A stretch of DNA of 64,000 nucleotides from an uncultured Bradyrhizobium sp. (GCF_947648125.1 NZ_CANSMR010000017.1:62001-126000); one strand, 5' to 3'; shown: positions 34,144 through 43,639, numbered from the stretch's first letter. The notes: generated by a model from the letters alone, not told the origin. Translations and numbers: made by a program.

Positions 34144-34407
34144 ATGAAGAACGCTGTACGCTCGGATCAGGATTTTACTGAACCCTACAAAGCCGACGCG
34201 GCGGCTGGCGCACCCAGCTATCTGTCCTCACGACGGGTCGAAGATCCGGTCTCTGATGCCAACGTCGTGCGGCATCAGGCGATGGAGCGAGAGACGACCG
34301 GTTCGCCTGGTGATCCCCTTGGCGCTCGCCTGCCCCACGACATCGTTTCCGAGATGGAAGCAGAGCTCAAGCAGCAGGTCGATCGGCTTGTCGCGGAGCG
34401 ACACTAG
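34144..34407 (+). CDS. Small hypothetical polar protein (87 aa)
   Basis: AGGAGG lies 7 bases before ATG 34144. The product is hydrophilic and charged, starting MKNAVRSDQDFTEPYKADAA and ending in a helix HDIVSEMEAELKQQVDRLVA. It has no membrane segment, Cys or known domain. A possible general-stress promoter precedes it. Function unknown. Confidence 0.58.
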   Translation: MKNAVRSDQDFTEPYKADAAAGAPSYLSSRRVEDPVSDANVVRHQAMERETTGSPGDPLGARLPHDIVSEMEAELKQQVDRLVAERH

Positions 34408-34517
34408 CTGGTGAAGTGTCGAGTTCGCAGACTTCAACAGCTCGCCTGCCGATGATGCTCCAGAGATCGCGGCGCGGAAATTCGAACCAAGATCCCCGCC
34501 GGATCAATGGAGTTTTG

Positions 34518-34664
34518 ATGGGAGCGATCCTTGGACGCGCGATCTTCCAGGTCATGGTTGTTCTGGCTGCGGTCAGTATCGTTGCCCTCGCTTCCATGGC
34601 GGTCCACGGCGGCTACGCGCGTGCGGCAGTACAGCTTGCCGCAAAATTCTCGCCGCCATTTTGA
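34518..34664 (+). CDS. Small single-pass membrane protein (48 aa)
   Basis: GGAG is 6 bases before ATG 34518. The peptide starts MGAILGRAIFQVMVVLAAVS, continues with a hydrophobic helix up to MAVHGGYARA and ends PPF. The frame is open further upstream to 34416, but that part has no ribosome binding site. No family recognised. Confidence 0.52.
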   Translation: MGAILGRAIFQVMVVLAAVSIVALASMAVHGGYARAAVQLAAKFSPPF

Positions 34665-34735
34665 TCCATTCAGCAGCTTGCTCCTCCCGATTAAGGGAGT
34701 ACGCTGATGCGCATTAATCGATCCGGATCCAGATT

Positions 34736-34963
34736 ATGCGCAAACTCCTTTTGAGCCTCCTCGCAGTCACGGCGTTCGTCGCGGCCTTCAACCCTCCAGC
34801 CGCAAACGCCGTATTTTGGCGCGGCGTCACCGCCCCGACGAACATCGACATCCACGGCTATCCGATCATCAAGGAGCCACCGCCGAGCCCATGCCAGTTG
34901 ATCCATGTGAACGGGTTCTGGGTCCGGCAGTGCCTGGATGTGTCGCATCGCTATTGGCGATGA
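34736..34963 (+). CDS. Small secreted protein with C-x12-C hairpin (75 aa)
   Basis: Signal peptide MRKLLLSLLAVTAFVAAF, cleavage near ANA-VF. The mature 50 residues include a Pro-rich stretch and CQLIHVNGFWVRQC, two Cys separated by 12 residues with a central Gly turn. The 70-aa product at 44783 has the same spacing. Probably a periplasmic or surface micro-protein; function unknown. Confidence 0.65.
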   Translation: MRKLLLSLLAVTAFVAAFNPPAANAVFWRGVTAPTNIDIHGYPIIKEPPPSPCQLIHVNGFWVRQCLDVSHRYWR

Positions 34964-35019
34964 ACGAGGTCCCGTTTCGTTGGGACAGTTCGGGACCGCT
35001 TCGGAAGCCGCGCGCGTTG

Positions 35020-35094
35020 CGCAAGCCCCCTCACCCGGATTGCGTCGGCAAACGCAATCCGGCCTCTACCGCAAGGAGAGAGGCCGGAATTCGA
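35020..35094. repeat. Variant repeat C hairpin
   Basis: CCGGATTGCGTCGGCAAACG with its inverted CGTTTGCCGACGCAATCCGG part, flanked by CCCCCTCAC and GAGAGAGG-like arms. It lies between convergent genes and may terminate both. Confidence 0.55.
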
Positions 35095-35096
35095 GG

Positions 35097-36053
35097 CTAG
35101 TTCGCGCCGCCCGCCGAATCGTCGAGCGCCTTGAAGGCCTCTTCGAGCTGCGGTGACAGCGCGACGTTGAGCTTCTCGCCGGTCGGCAGGCGGGCGACGA
35201 ACCACTTGTTGTAGAGCGGGATGATGTCGCGGTTCGAGGCGAGCTTGCGGAAGGCGCGCTCGACCACGTCCTTCATCTGCGGCTCGCCCTTGCGGTACAT
35301 GATGCCGTAGGGATCGTAGGACAGATAGTCGCCGGTGACGCGGAACTTGTCCTGCGACTTGTGCCGCGCGATCAGGCCATAGAGCAGGATGTCGTCGGTC
35401 GCGAACGCATCCGCCTTGCCGTCCGCCAGCATCTGGTAGGACTGCTCATGATCGGGCGCGGTCACGATGTTGAGGCCGAGCTGTTGCCTGGCGTCGACAT
35501 TATGCATCGCCTGCTCGTTGGTGGTGCCCTTGGTCACCACCACCGTCTTGCCCTTCAAGTCGGCGACCTGGTTGACGCCGGAGGCCTTCGGCACCATCAG
35601 CTTGGTGCCGGCCACGAACATCAGCGGCGAGAAGGCGACCTGCTTGCCGCGCTCGGCATTCGCCGTGGTCGATCCGCATTCCAAATCGATCTTCTTGTCG
35701 ACGACCGCCGGAATGCGGTCATCGGAGGTGACCTTGACGTAGTCGACCTTGAGGTTGGCGTCGTCGACCTCGACCCCGATCTCGTCGACGATCGCATCGC
35801 ACAGCTCGAGGCTGTAGCCGATCGGCCGGTTGGAGTGGTCGAGGAACGAGAACGGCGGCGAGCTTTCGCGATAGCCGATCCGCACCGCGTGCGTGGCCTT
35901 GATGTTGGCGAGCGTGGGGCTGAGCCCCTCGCCCGCCGGCTGTGCGGATACCGGTCCGATCAGCAGGCCTGCCGCCAGCAGACATGCTGACAGCAGGCAT
36001 GTCGACAGCAGAGGCGCCTCAGCCCGTATCGGCCTCCAGCGGGCGCGATGCAT
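35097..36053 (-). CDS. Amino-acid ABC-type periplasmic binding protein (glutamate/aspartate, GltI-like), orphan
   Basis: A 318-residue protein with a signal peptide that contains tandem Ser/Ala-x-Cys-Leu-Leu repeats and cleaves near VSA-QP. The mature part is family 3 solute-binding: IGYRESSPPFSFLD, RPIGYSLELCDAIVDEI, IDLECGSTTANAERGKQVAF, VVVTKGTTNEQAM. These are close to GltI of E. coli. It is 13 bases downstream of a DAACS symporter gene rather than ABC permease genes, so its partner is unclear. Glutamate or aspartate binding is likely. Confidence 0.85.
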   Translation of the reverse strand: MHRARWRPIRAEAPLLSTCLLSACLLAAGLLIGPVSAQPAGEGLSPTLANIKATHAVRIGYRESSPPFSFLDHSNRPIGYSLELCDAIVDEIGVEVDDANLKVDYVKVTSDDRIPAVVDKKIDLECGSTTANAERGKQVAFSPLMFVAGTKLMVPKASGVNQVADLKGKTVVVTKGTTNEQAMHNVDARQQLGLNIVTAPDHEQSYQMLADGKADAFATDDILLYGLIARHKSQDKFRVTGDYLSYDPYGIMYRKGEPQMKDVVERAFRKLASNRDIIPLYNKWFVARLPTGEKLNVALSPQLEEAFKALDDSAGGAN

Positions 36054-36066
36054 GGCATCCCTCCCG

Positions 36067-37356
36067 TCAATGACCGGCCATCACGGCGCCGGGCACCGCA
36101 TCCTGCGGCACCGCGTCGTCGGGCCCGAGCTCGTGCTCGGCCTTCAGCTCGCCCTCCCACTTGGCGACCACGGCGGTGGCCAGCGAGTTGCCGATCACGT
36201 TGGTGGCGCTGCGGCCCATGTCGAGGAAGGTGTCGATGCCCATGATCATCAGCAGGCCGGCCTCGGGGATGTTGAACTGCGACAGTGTCGAGGCGATCAC
36301 CACCAGCGACGCGCGCGGCACGCCGGCCACGCCCTTCGAGGTGATCATCAACGTCGCCAGCATCGCGAACTGCGTGCCGAGCGACATCTCGATGTGGTAG
36401 CTCTGCGCGATGAAAATACTCGCGAAGGTGCAGTACATCATCGTGCCGTCGAGGTTGAAGGAGTAGCCGAGCGGCAGCACGAAGGACGAGATCCGCGAGG
36501 AGGCGCCGAACCTGTTCAGCCCCTCCAGCGTCTTCGGGTAGGCCGCCTCCGAGGAGGCGGTCGAGAACGCGATCATCAGCGGCTCGCGGATCAGCCGTAG
36601 CAGATGGCTGTAACGCGGCCCGATCACGACGAAGCCGACCGCCACCAGGATGCCCCACAGGATCAGCAGCGACAGATAGAAGCCGCCCATGAAGACGATC
36701 AGCTTCCAGAGCACGCCGAGGCCGTTCTTGGAGACGGTCGCCATGATTGCGGCCCACACCGCGATCGGCGCGAACAGCATCACGTAACCGGTGACCTTGA
36801 GCATGATGTGGGCGAGGTCGTCGATCAGGCTCATGATCGGCTTCGACCGCTCAGGCATGGCGCCGAGCGCCACCGCGAAGAACACCGCGAACACCACGAT
36901 TTGCAGGATCTCGTTCTGTGCCATCGCATCCGCGATCGAGGTCGGGATCAGATGGGTCAGGAATTTCTCGATCGAGAAGGCCGAGACCGGCAGGCCGGTG
37001 GACTGCGCCTTGTCAGGCAGCGTGCCGGGGAAATTGGCGCCGGGCTGCAACAGGTTGACCATCACGAGGCCGAGCAGCAGCGAAACGAACGAGGCTGAGA
37101 CGAACCAGCCCATGGTCTTGGCGAAGATACGCCCGAGCTTGGCGCCGCTCCCCATATGGGCGATGCCGCCGACGAGGGTTGCAAACACGAGAGGCGCGAT
37201 GATCATCTTGATCAGGCGCAGGAACAGCATCGCGATCAGGTTGACGTCGGCTGCGATCTCGGCGCGGCTGTCGGGAAAGTAGTTGAAGACAATCGTCCCC
37301 ATTGCGATGCCAAGGACCATCGCAAGCAGGATGTATTGCGTAAACCTGTTCGACAT
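36067..37356 (-). CDS. Dicarboxylate/amino acid:cation symporter (DctA/GltP family)
   Basis: A 429-residue DAACS transporter with eight helices and two re-entrant loops. The serine-rich loop reads FSTASSEAAYP, helix 7 has the NLDGTMMY motif and helix 8 has DMGRSATNVIGNSLA, where Asp, Arg, Thr and Asn hold substrate and cations. It moves C4-dicarboxylates or acidic amino acids with protons or sodium. Being co-transcribed with a GltI-like protein favours aspartate or glutamate over succinate, but dctA function is not excluded. Confidence 0.88.
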   Translation of the reverse strand: MSNRFTQYILLAMVLGIAMGTIVFNYFPDSRAEIAADVNLIAMLFLRLIKMIIAPLVFATLVGGIAHMGSGAKLGRIFAKTMGWFVSASFVSLLLGLVMVNLLQPGANFPGTLPDKAQSTGLPVSAFSIEKFLTHLIPTSIADAMAQNEILQIVVFAVFFAVALGAMPERSKPIMSLIDDLAHIMLKVTGYVMLFAPIAVWAAIMATVSKNGLGVLWKLIVFMGGFYLSLLILWGILVAVGFVVIGPRYSHLLRLIREPLMIAFSTASSEAAYPKTLEGLNRFGASSRISSFVLPLGYSFNLDGTMMYCTFASIFIAQSYHIEMSLGTQFAMLATLMITSKGVAGVPRASLVVIASTLSQFNIPEAGLLMIMGIDTFLDMGRSATNVIGNSLATAVVAKWEGELKAEHELGPDDAVPQDAVPGAVMAGH

Positions 37357-37572
37357 TCTCTTACCCCCGTAAGTTCCCGGCGAAGGACAAGTGTGGCAGA
37401 TTTACGCAGCTACGCAACACGCTTCGCGCCGAGCGGGACTTTGCCGATATATTCCCGTTGTGGAATGCCAGCGCGCGGACTAGCGTTCATGCAGCGCACA
37501 ATCTGTGCAATGAGAGCGCACAGTGCAGTCAAGCTGCATGCGAAACGATCAACGCGAGGGGAGACACCGCCA

Positions 37573-38574
37573 ATGACCGACACCGTCAATCGCCAGATTC
37601 TGCTTGTTGAAAAGCCGACCGGCAAGCTGGGCCCCGAGCATTTTCGCCTGACCAAGGGCACGGTCCCCGCGCCGAAGGACGGCGAGGCGCTGGTGCGAAC
37701 GCGCTACATCTCGCTCGACGCCGCCAACCGCGCCTGGATGCACGGCGCCACCTACCGCGCTGCGGTGGAGGCCAACACCGTGATGGCCGGCGGCAGCATC
37801 GCCGAAGTCGTGTCGTCGAATGACCCCGGCCTGAAGCCGGGCGATATCGTGTTCGGCGACACCGGCTGGCAGGACTACGCCGCCGTGCCCGCCAAGCACC
37901 TGGCCAAGATGCCGAAGCTCGAGCCGATGACGCATCTGCTCAGCGTCTATGGCATCGCCGGCCTGACCGCCTATTTCGGCCTGCTCCATGTCGGCAAGCC
38001 GAAGGAGGGCGAGACCGTGGTGGTGTCGGCGGCCGCCGGCTCGGTCGGCTCGATCGTCGGCCAGATCGCCAAGATCAAGGGCTGCCGCGTGGTCGGCATC
38101 GCCGGCGGCAAGGACAAGTGCCACTGGCTGACCTCAGAGCTCGGCTTCGACGCCGCGGTCGACTACAAGGACGGCGCCACCTACAAGGCGCTACGCGCCG
38201 CCGCGCCCAAGGGCATTGACGTCTATTTCGACAATGTCGGCGGCGACATCCTGGAAGCTTGCCTGGCGCAGATGAACAATCGCGGCCGGATCGCCTGCTG
38301 CGGCGCGATCTCGCAATATGACGGCGTGCCCTCCGCGCACGGCCCGCGCGGCGTGCCCGGCCTGATCGTGGTGAAGCGGCTCGTCATGCAGGGCTTCATC
38401 GTGATGGACTACATGGAACAGCGCGATGCCGCGCTCGCCGACCTGCAATCCTGGGTCTCCTCGGGCAAGCTCAAGGTCCAGGAGGACGTCATCGACGGGA
38501 TCGAGCACACGCCGCAGGCGCTGATCGGACTCTTGGCCGGCGAGAACCGCGGCAAGCGCATGGTGAAGGTGTAG
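37573..38574 (+). CDS. NADP-dependent medium-chain oxidoreductase (curA / PTGR-like)
   Basis: A 333-residue zinc-free medium-chain reductase. The N-terminus MTDTVNRQILLVEKPTGKLG and AANRAWMHGATYR match the leukotriene/curcumin reductase group; the NADP site is VVVSAAAGSVGSIVGQIAKI with GGKDKCHWL. Catalyses C=C reduction of alkenals or enones with NADPH. GAGGGGAG is 10 bases before ATG 37573; longer frames upstream lie within the symporter gene. The 216-base gap to the divergent symporter includes short dyads only. Confidence 0.87.
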   Translation: MTDTVNRQILLVEKPTGKLGPEHFRLTKGTVPAPKDGEALVRTRYISLDAANRAWMHGATYRAAVEANTVMAGGSIAEVVSSNDPGLKPGDIVFGDTGWQDYAAVPAKHLAKMPKLEPMTHLLSVYGIAGLTAYFGLLHVGKPKEGETVVVSAAAGSVGSIVGQIAKIKGCRVVGIAGGKDKCHWLTSELGFDAAVDYKDGATYKALRAAAPKGIDVYFDNVGGDILEACLAQMNNRGRIACCGAISQYDGVPSAHGPRGVPGLIVVKRLVMQGFIVMDYMEQRDAALADLQSWVSSGKLKVQEDVIDGIEHTPQALIGLLAGENRGKRMVKV

Positions 38575-38618
38575 GCGGGGAGCTAGCCCGCCACCGAGAG
38601 GGGACGAATCCATACAGT

Positions 38619-38711
38619 CTCGTCATTGCGAGGAGCAATAGCGACGAAGCAATCCATCTGCCCGTTCTGCGGAACCATGGATTGCTTCGCTCCGCTCGCA
38701 ATGACGGGGAT
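38619..38711. repeat. Repeat family G palindrome
   Basis: GTCATTGCGAGGAGCAATAG, then GCGACGAAGCAATCCAT, a short loop, and the inverted ATGGATTGCTTCGCTCCGCT...CAATGACG arm. A hairpin-forming unit of about 93 bases in the 476-base gap after the oxidoreductase. Confidence 0.75.
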
Positions 38712-38726
38712 GGAGTCGTGCGCTCC

Positions 38727-38855
38727 GTCATCCCCGCGCAAAGGCTTCGCCTTTGTCGCTGGAGGAGCGCGTAGCGCGTCTCGAAGGATGCACGGCCCGG
38801 CTGGTGGCCGTCGACCCTTCGAGACGGCCGCTTCGCGGCCTCCTCAGGGTGACGG
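38727..38855. repeat. Repeat family E palindrome
   Basis: GTCATCCCCGCGCAAAGGC to GCGTCTCGAAGGATG on one side and the inverted CCTTCGAGACGGCCGCTTCG...CTCAGGGTGACG on the other, making a unit of about 130 bases. Copies also occur near 30186 and at 53498. Confidence 0.75.
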
Positions 38856-38889
38856 TGTGAGAGTTGTAGCGAGTGGCCTCCTCCCCACG

Positions 38890-39014
38890 CCGTCGTCCTG
38901 GCGAAAGCCAGGACCCATAACCACCGAATTCGATTGAGAGTGAGATAGTGGCCCCAGCGTCACACAACAACAAGCGGTTGGGGTAATGGGTCCTGGCTTT
39001 CGCCAGGACGACGG
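38890..39014. repeat. Repeat family A unit
   Basis: Left arm CGTCCTGGCGAAAGCCAGGA with CCATAACCACCG, inner GTGGCCCCAGCG segment, right arm GGTCCTGGCTTTCGCCAGGA. It is nearly identical to the unit at 1973-2094 and ends 37 bases from the RND pump stop. Confidence 0.85.
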
Positions 39015-39051
39015 TGAACACGGAGAGAGATTCGATTGCGCGGCACGGCCC

Positions 39052-42000
39052 CTAATGCACTGTGCCCGATGCCTGCGGTGCGGCTTGCGGCGTCGCCGCC
39101 TTGCCGTTCTTCGCCTTGCGCCAATTCTCAAAGTTCTGCACCACGACGAAGAACGCCGGCACGAACAGCACTGCGAGGCAGGTCGAGGCGATCATGCCGG
39201 AGAATACGGTGATGCCGATCGACTTGCGGGCGTTGGCACCGGCGCCGGTCGCGAGCACCAGCGGCAGCACGCCGAGGATGAAGGCGAACGACGTCATCAG
39301 GATCGGCCGGAACCGGGCGCGCGCGGCGTCGATCGCCGACTCCAGCACCGGCTTGCCGTCGCGGATGTGGTGCTCGAGCGCGACCTCGACGATCAGGATC
39401 GCGTTCTTGGCCGACAGCGCGATCAAGAGGATGGTGCCGATCTGGGTGTAGAGATTGTTCTCGATCCGAAGCGACGTCAGCACCAGCATGGGCCCGAGCA
39501 GCGACAGCGGCACCGCCAGGATCACCGAGATCGGCGCATACCAGCTCTCATATTGTCCGGCGAGCACGAGGTAGACCAGCAGCAGCGCCAGCGCGAACAC
39601 GAAGTAGATCTGGCTGCCGACCTCCTTCTCCTGGTACGACATCGCCGTCCACTCATAGCCGGTCCCCGGCGGCAGCGTCTTGGCGGCGATCTCCTCCATC
39701 AGCGCCATCGACTGGCCGGAGCTATAGCCCTGCGACGGCAGGCCGATGATGGTCGCGGACGGATAGAGGTTATAGAGACTGATCAGCGACGGCCCGACCG
39801 ACGGGGTGATCTTCGCCAGGGTGCCGAGCGGGACCATGTCGCCATTGCTGTTGCGCACCATCATGTTCTGGATGTCGCGCAGCGTCAGACGGTATTGCGC
39901 ATCGGCCTGGGTGTAGACCTGGAAAGTGCGGCCGAACTTGTTGAACTGGTTGACGTAGCTCGCACCGAGATAGGACGACAGCGTCGAGAAGATCTGGTCG
40001 GTGGTGACGTGCAGCGTCTCGGTCTTGACGCGGTCGACCTGGACGTCGAACTGCGGCACCATCGAGCGGAACGACGACTGCACCCGCTGCAGCGCGCTTT
40101 GCGTCTGCGCATTGCCGACGACAGCGCCGGTGACCGCCTGCAGCTTGCCGTAGTCGGCGTTGCCGTCACGGAGCTGCACCTGCATGGCAAAGCCGGCGGC
40201 ATTGCCGATGCCCTGGATCGGCGGCGGCGGGATCACCAGGATCCGCGCCTCCGGAATCACCGCAAGCCTGTCGTTGAGCCCGTAGACCAGCGAGCGCAGG
40301 TCCTCGCCGGGGCCGCGCGAGCCCCAATCCTTCAGGATGACATAGGCGACGCCGGCATTGGCGAGGCTCGACGAGTTGTCGAGCGCGGAGATGCCGGCGA
40401 TGGCAACCACCTGCTCGACACCCGGTGTCTTGCGGGCGATCTCGGTGACTTGATCGAGCACCCGCTGGGTGCGATCGATCGCGGCGCCGTCGGGTAACTG
40501 CACCGCGGCCAGCAGGTAGCCCTGGTCCTCGATCGGAATGAAGCCGGTCGGCACCCGTGACAGCCCGTAGCCGGCAATTCCGATCAGGATCAGCGCGACG
40601 AGGACCCAGGTCTTGGCGTGGCCGGCAATGCCGCCGATCACCCGCGTGTAGCCCCGCTCCACCCGGTCATAGACCGCGTTGAAGCCGCGGTAGAAGAAAT
40701 TGCGCTGCGCCAGTGGTACCGGCCGGCGCAGCCACAGCGCACATTGCGTCGGCTTCAGGGTCGCGGCATTGACGGCGCTGAGCAGCGCGGTCGCCGCGAT
40801 CACCAGGGCGAATTGCGCGTACATCCGGCCGGTCAGCCCCGGCAGGAAGGCTGCCGGCAGGAACACCGAGATCAAGACCAGCGTGATGCCGACGATCGGC
40901 GCGAACAATTCGTCCATCGCCTTGATCGCGGCATCGTGCCCGGACATGCCACGCTCGATATTGTGCGCGGCGCCTTCGACCACCACGATGGCATCGTCGA
41001 CCACGATGCCGATCGCCAGCACGATCGCAAACAGCGTCGACAGATTGATGGTGAAGCCGAGCGCGGCCATCGCCGCGAACGCGCCGATGATGGTGACCGG
41101 CACCGTGGTCGCGGGCACCAGCATCGCCCGCCAGTCCTGCAGGAACACCAGGATCACGACCAGCACCAGCAGGCCGGCCTCGATCAGCGTCCGGTAGACC
41201 TCGTCGATCGAGGCCTGGACGAATTTGGTGGTGTCGAACGGTGTGTCGTATTTGATGTCCTGCGGGAACTGTTTGGCGAGCTGCGCCACCTTCTTCTGCA
41301 CTTCCTTCTCGACCTGCAGCGCGTTGGCGCCGGGTGACAGGAACACGCCGATGCCGGTGGCCGGCTTCTGGTTGAGCGAGAACACCTGGCTGTAGGTCTG
41401 CGCGCCGAGCTCGACCGAGCCGAGATCGCGGACACGGATGACGTCGCCGACATTGCCGGTCTTGACGATGATGTTCTCGAACTGGCTCGCATCATCGAGC
41501 CGGCCGTTGACGTTCAGCGTGTACTGGAACGCCTGCCCCTGCGGCGCGGGCGGCGCGCCGACCTGCCCCGCGGTGACCTGCTGGCTCTGCTGCTGGATCG
41601 CCTGGATGACGTCCTGCGGCATCAGCCCGCGCGCCTGCAGCTTGTTCGGATCGAGCCACACCCGCATCGAATATTGTCCCGCACCGAACACGGTGACGTT
41701 GCCGACACCAGGCAGACGCGACAGCTCGTCGCGAATGTTGATGGTGGCATAGTTCGACAGGAACAGGCTGTCGTAGGTCTCGTTCGGCGAGGTCAGCGTC
41801 ACGAACAGCAGGATCGAGGTCGACCGCTTCTGCACCGTGACGCCCTGGTTCTGCACCGCGGTCGGCAGTTGCGACAGGGCCGAGGAGACGCGGTTCTGCA
41901 CCAGCACTTGCGCGAAGTTGAGGTCGGTGCCGATCTTGAAGGTCACCGTCAGCGTGTAGGTGCCGTCGGCGCCGCTGTAGGACTGCATGTAGAGCATGTC

Positions 42001-42222
42001 CTCGACGCCGTTGACCTGCTGCTCGATCGGCAGTGCCACGGTGTCGATCACGGTTTTTGCCGACGCGCCGGGATAGCGCGTCGTCACCTGGACCGTCGGC
42101 GGCACCACATCGGGATATTGCGCGACCGCAAGATTGAACAGCGCGACGCCGCCGATCAGGATCATCAGGATCGCGATGACGTTGGAAAGGACTGGCCGCT
42201 CGATGAAGAATTTCGAGATCAT
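39052..42222 (-). CDS. RND multidrug efflux transporter, HAE1 (AcrB/MexB) type
   Basis: A 1056-residue inner-membrane pump of normal length for the family. It starts MISKFFIERPVLSNVIAILM, and helix 4 has the proton-relay pair in AIVLAIGIVVDDAIVVVEG. The large periplasmic loops carry SPNETYDSLFLSNYA and GDVIRVRDLGSVELGAQ, and the N- and C-halves show internal duplication. It works with the adaptor encoded 10 bases upstream to expel hydrophobic compounds. No outer-membrane channel gene is in the operon, so it probably uses one encoded elsewhere. Confidence 0.94.
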   Translation of the reverse strand: MISKFFIERPVLSNVIAILMILIGGVALFNLAVAQYPDVVPPTVQVTTRYPGASAKTVIDTVALPIEQQVNGVEDMLYMQSYSGADGTYTLTVTFKIGTDLNFAQVLVQNRVSSALSQLPTAVQNQGVTVQKRSTSILLFVTLTSPNETYDSLFLSNYATINIRDELSRLPGVGNVTVFGAGQYSMRVWLDPNKLQARGLMPQDVIQAIQQQSQQVTAGQVGAPPAPQGQAFQYTLNVNGRLDDASQFENIIVKTGNVGDVIRVRDLGSVELGAQTYSQVFSLNQKPATGIGVFLSPGANALQVEKEVQKKVAQLAKQFPQDIKYDTPFDTTKFVQASIDEVYRTLIEAGLLVLVVILVFLQDWRAMLVPATTVPVTIIGAFAAMAALGFTINLSTLFAIVLAIGIVVDDAIVVVEGAAHNIERGMSGHDAAIKAMDELFAPIVGITLVLISVFLPAAFLPGLTGRMYAQFALVIAATALLSAVNAATLKPTQCALWLRRPVPLAQRNFFYRGFNAVYDRVERGYTRVIGGIAGHAKTWVLVALILIGIAGYGLSRVPTGFIPIEDQGYLLAAVQLPDGAAIDRTQRVLDQVTEIARKTPGVEQVVAIAGISALDNSSSLANAGVAYVILKDWGSRGPGEDLRSLVYGLNDRLAVIPEARILVIPPPPIQGIGNAAGFAMQVQLRDGNADYGKLQAVTGAVVGNAQTQSALQRVQSSFRSMVPQFDVQVDRVKTETLHVTTDQIFSTLSSYLGASYVNQFNKFGRTFQVYTQADAQYRLTLRDIQNMMVRNSNGDMVPLGTLAKITPSVGPSLISLYNLYPSATIIGLPSQGYSSGQSMALMEEIAAKTLPPGTGYEWTAMSYQEKEVGSQIYFVFALALLLVYLVLAGQYESWYAPISVILAVPLSLLGPMLVLTSLRIENNLYTQIGTILLIALSAKNAILIVEVALEHHIRDGKPVLESAIDAARARFRPILMTSFAFILGVLPLVLATGAGANARKSIGITVFSGMIASTCLAVLFVPAFFVVVQNFENWRKAKNGKAATPQAAPQASGTVH

Positions 42223-42232
42223 GGCGCGCCCC

Positions 42233-43435
42233 TCACTTGGCCGGTGCCGGCGTCGCGTCGCCCTTCTGCATCTGCGGGTCGACCTTCTGCCCCGGGATCG
42301 CGCGCAACAATCCGGCGGTCACGACGCGGTCGTCGGCCTTCAGCCCGCTCTCGATGACGCGCAGCCCCTCGTCGAGCGGACCGGTCGTCACCTTGCGTTG
42401 CTCGACCACGTTCTCGGCATTGACGACCAGCACGTAGCGGCCGGCCTGGTCGCTGCCGATCGCAACGTCCGGCACCAGCAGCGCATTGTCCTGCTTGTCG
42501 ATCGGCACGCGAACGCGGACATAGAAGCCGGGCAGCAGCACGCGATCCGGATTCGGCACCAGGCCGCGGACGGCAAGCGTTCCGGTCGACTGACTGACGG
42601 TCGGCGAAAGATAGTCGAGCTTGCCCTTGTGCGGATAGCCGGTCTCGGTCTGCAACCCGACCTCGATCGGCAACTGCCTGAGATCGTTGAACGTCAAGCC
42701 CCGGCGGCGCGCCTCGTCCCGCACCCGCTGCACGTCCTGCTCATTGACGTTGAAATTCACATAGATCGGGTCGAGCTGCACGATGGTGGCAAGCTGGGTG
42801 GGCGAAGCCACGCCGACCAGCTCGCCGACCGAGACCAGATGGTTGCTGACGATGCCGTCGAACGGTGCGGCCACGTTGGTGTAGCCGTAATTCACCGCGG
42901 CGATCTTGGTGTTGACCTGGGCCTGCTGCAGGCTGGCCTGGGCGTTGTCCCGCGCCGAGGTCGAGCTATCCAGCGTCGACTGCGAGACCGCCTGGCGCTG
43001 CACCAGATCCGTCTGCCGCTTGAAGTCGGACTCGGCCTGCTTCAGCGTCGCCTGCGAACCGACCTCCGCGGCCTGCGCCTGCTCCAGCTTCAGCTTGTAG
43101 GTCTCGGGCTCGATCGTGAACAGGGTGGTCCCCTCCTTCACCGGCGAGCCGTCCTGATAGTTGATCGACTGCAGAAAGCCCTGCACGCGCGCGACCAGAT
43201 CGACGGTCTTGATCGGCGCAGTGTTTCCGGTTGCGTCCAGGTAGCGCGTGATGGCGCGCTGCACCGGCGGCGCGACTTCGACCTTGGGCGGCGGCGGCGC
43301 GACAAAACTGTTTTGCTCGCAGGCACTTAAACTGACAAAGGCCGCTACAACGAACGCGATGCGCACAAGCGGTGCATTTCGCAGCCGCACAAAATCGCTC
43401 TGACTGAAATGTGCCGACGCGCGCGCGTGCCTCAT
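42233..43435 (-). CDS. RND efflux periplasmic adaptor (membrane fusion lipoprotein)
   Basis: A 400-residue adaptor with a lipoprotein signal (VSLSAC, lipid Cys about residue 38). Domains: beta-barrel and lipoyl halves (ARVQGFLQSINYQDGSPVKE...), an alpha-hairpin (about 120-190, with QAAEVGSQATLKQAESDFKR), and a C-terminal membrane-proximal part. It joins the RND pump to an outer-membrane duct. It is first in a two-gene operon. No local TetR or MarR regulator is present; the 204-base gap to the divergent Cys-repeat gene is A/T-richer than average. Confidence 0.92.
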   Translation of the reverse strand: MRHARASAHFSQSDFVRLRNAPLVRIAFVVAAFVSLSACEQNSFVAPPPPKVEVAPPVQRAITRYLDATGNTAPIKTVDLVARVQGFLQSINYQDGSPVKEGTTLFTIEPETYKLKLEQAQAAEVGSQATLKQAESDFKRQTDLVQRQAVSQSTLDSSTSARDNAQASLQQAQVNTKIAAVNYGYTNVAAPFDGIVSNHLVSVGELVGVASPTQLATIVQLDPIYVNFNVNEQDVQRVRDEARRRGLTFNDLRQLPIEVGLQTETGYPHKGKLDYLSPTVSQSTGTLAVRGLVPNPDRVLLPGFYVRVRVPIDKQDNALLVPDVAIGSDQAGRYVLVVNAENVVEQRKVTTGPLDEGLRVIESGLKADDRVVTAGLLRAIPGQKVDPQMQKGDATPAPAK

Positions 43436-43639
43436 TTCCGAGCCTCAAATCAAATGACTTAATGCAAAGATATCGAAGCGAGCAAAAAACTCAGCCGACC
43501 TCTTCCATAGCAACAATCCGCTTGCAGCGGAACTCGAAAGCGAAAATGATGCCGCTCGCGAAGGTTGTTAGAGCAAAACTATTTCTGACTCAGTTCAGTT
43601 GAGCCGGACGCTTCCGGCGCGACGAGAGGATTTATTCAA

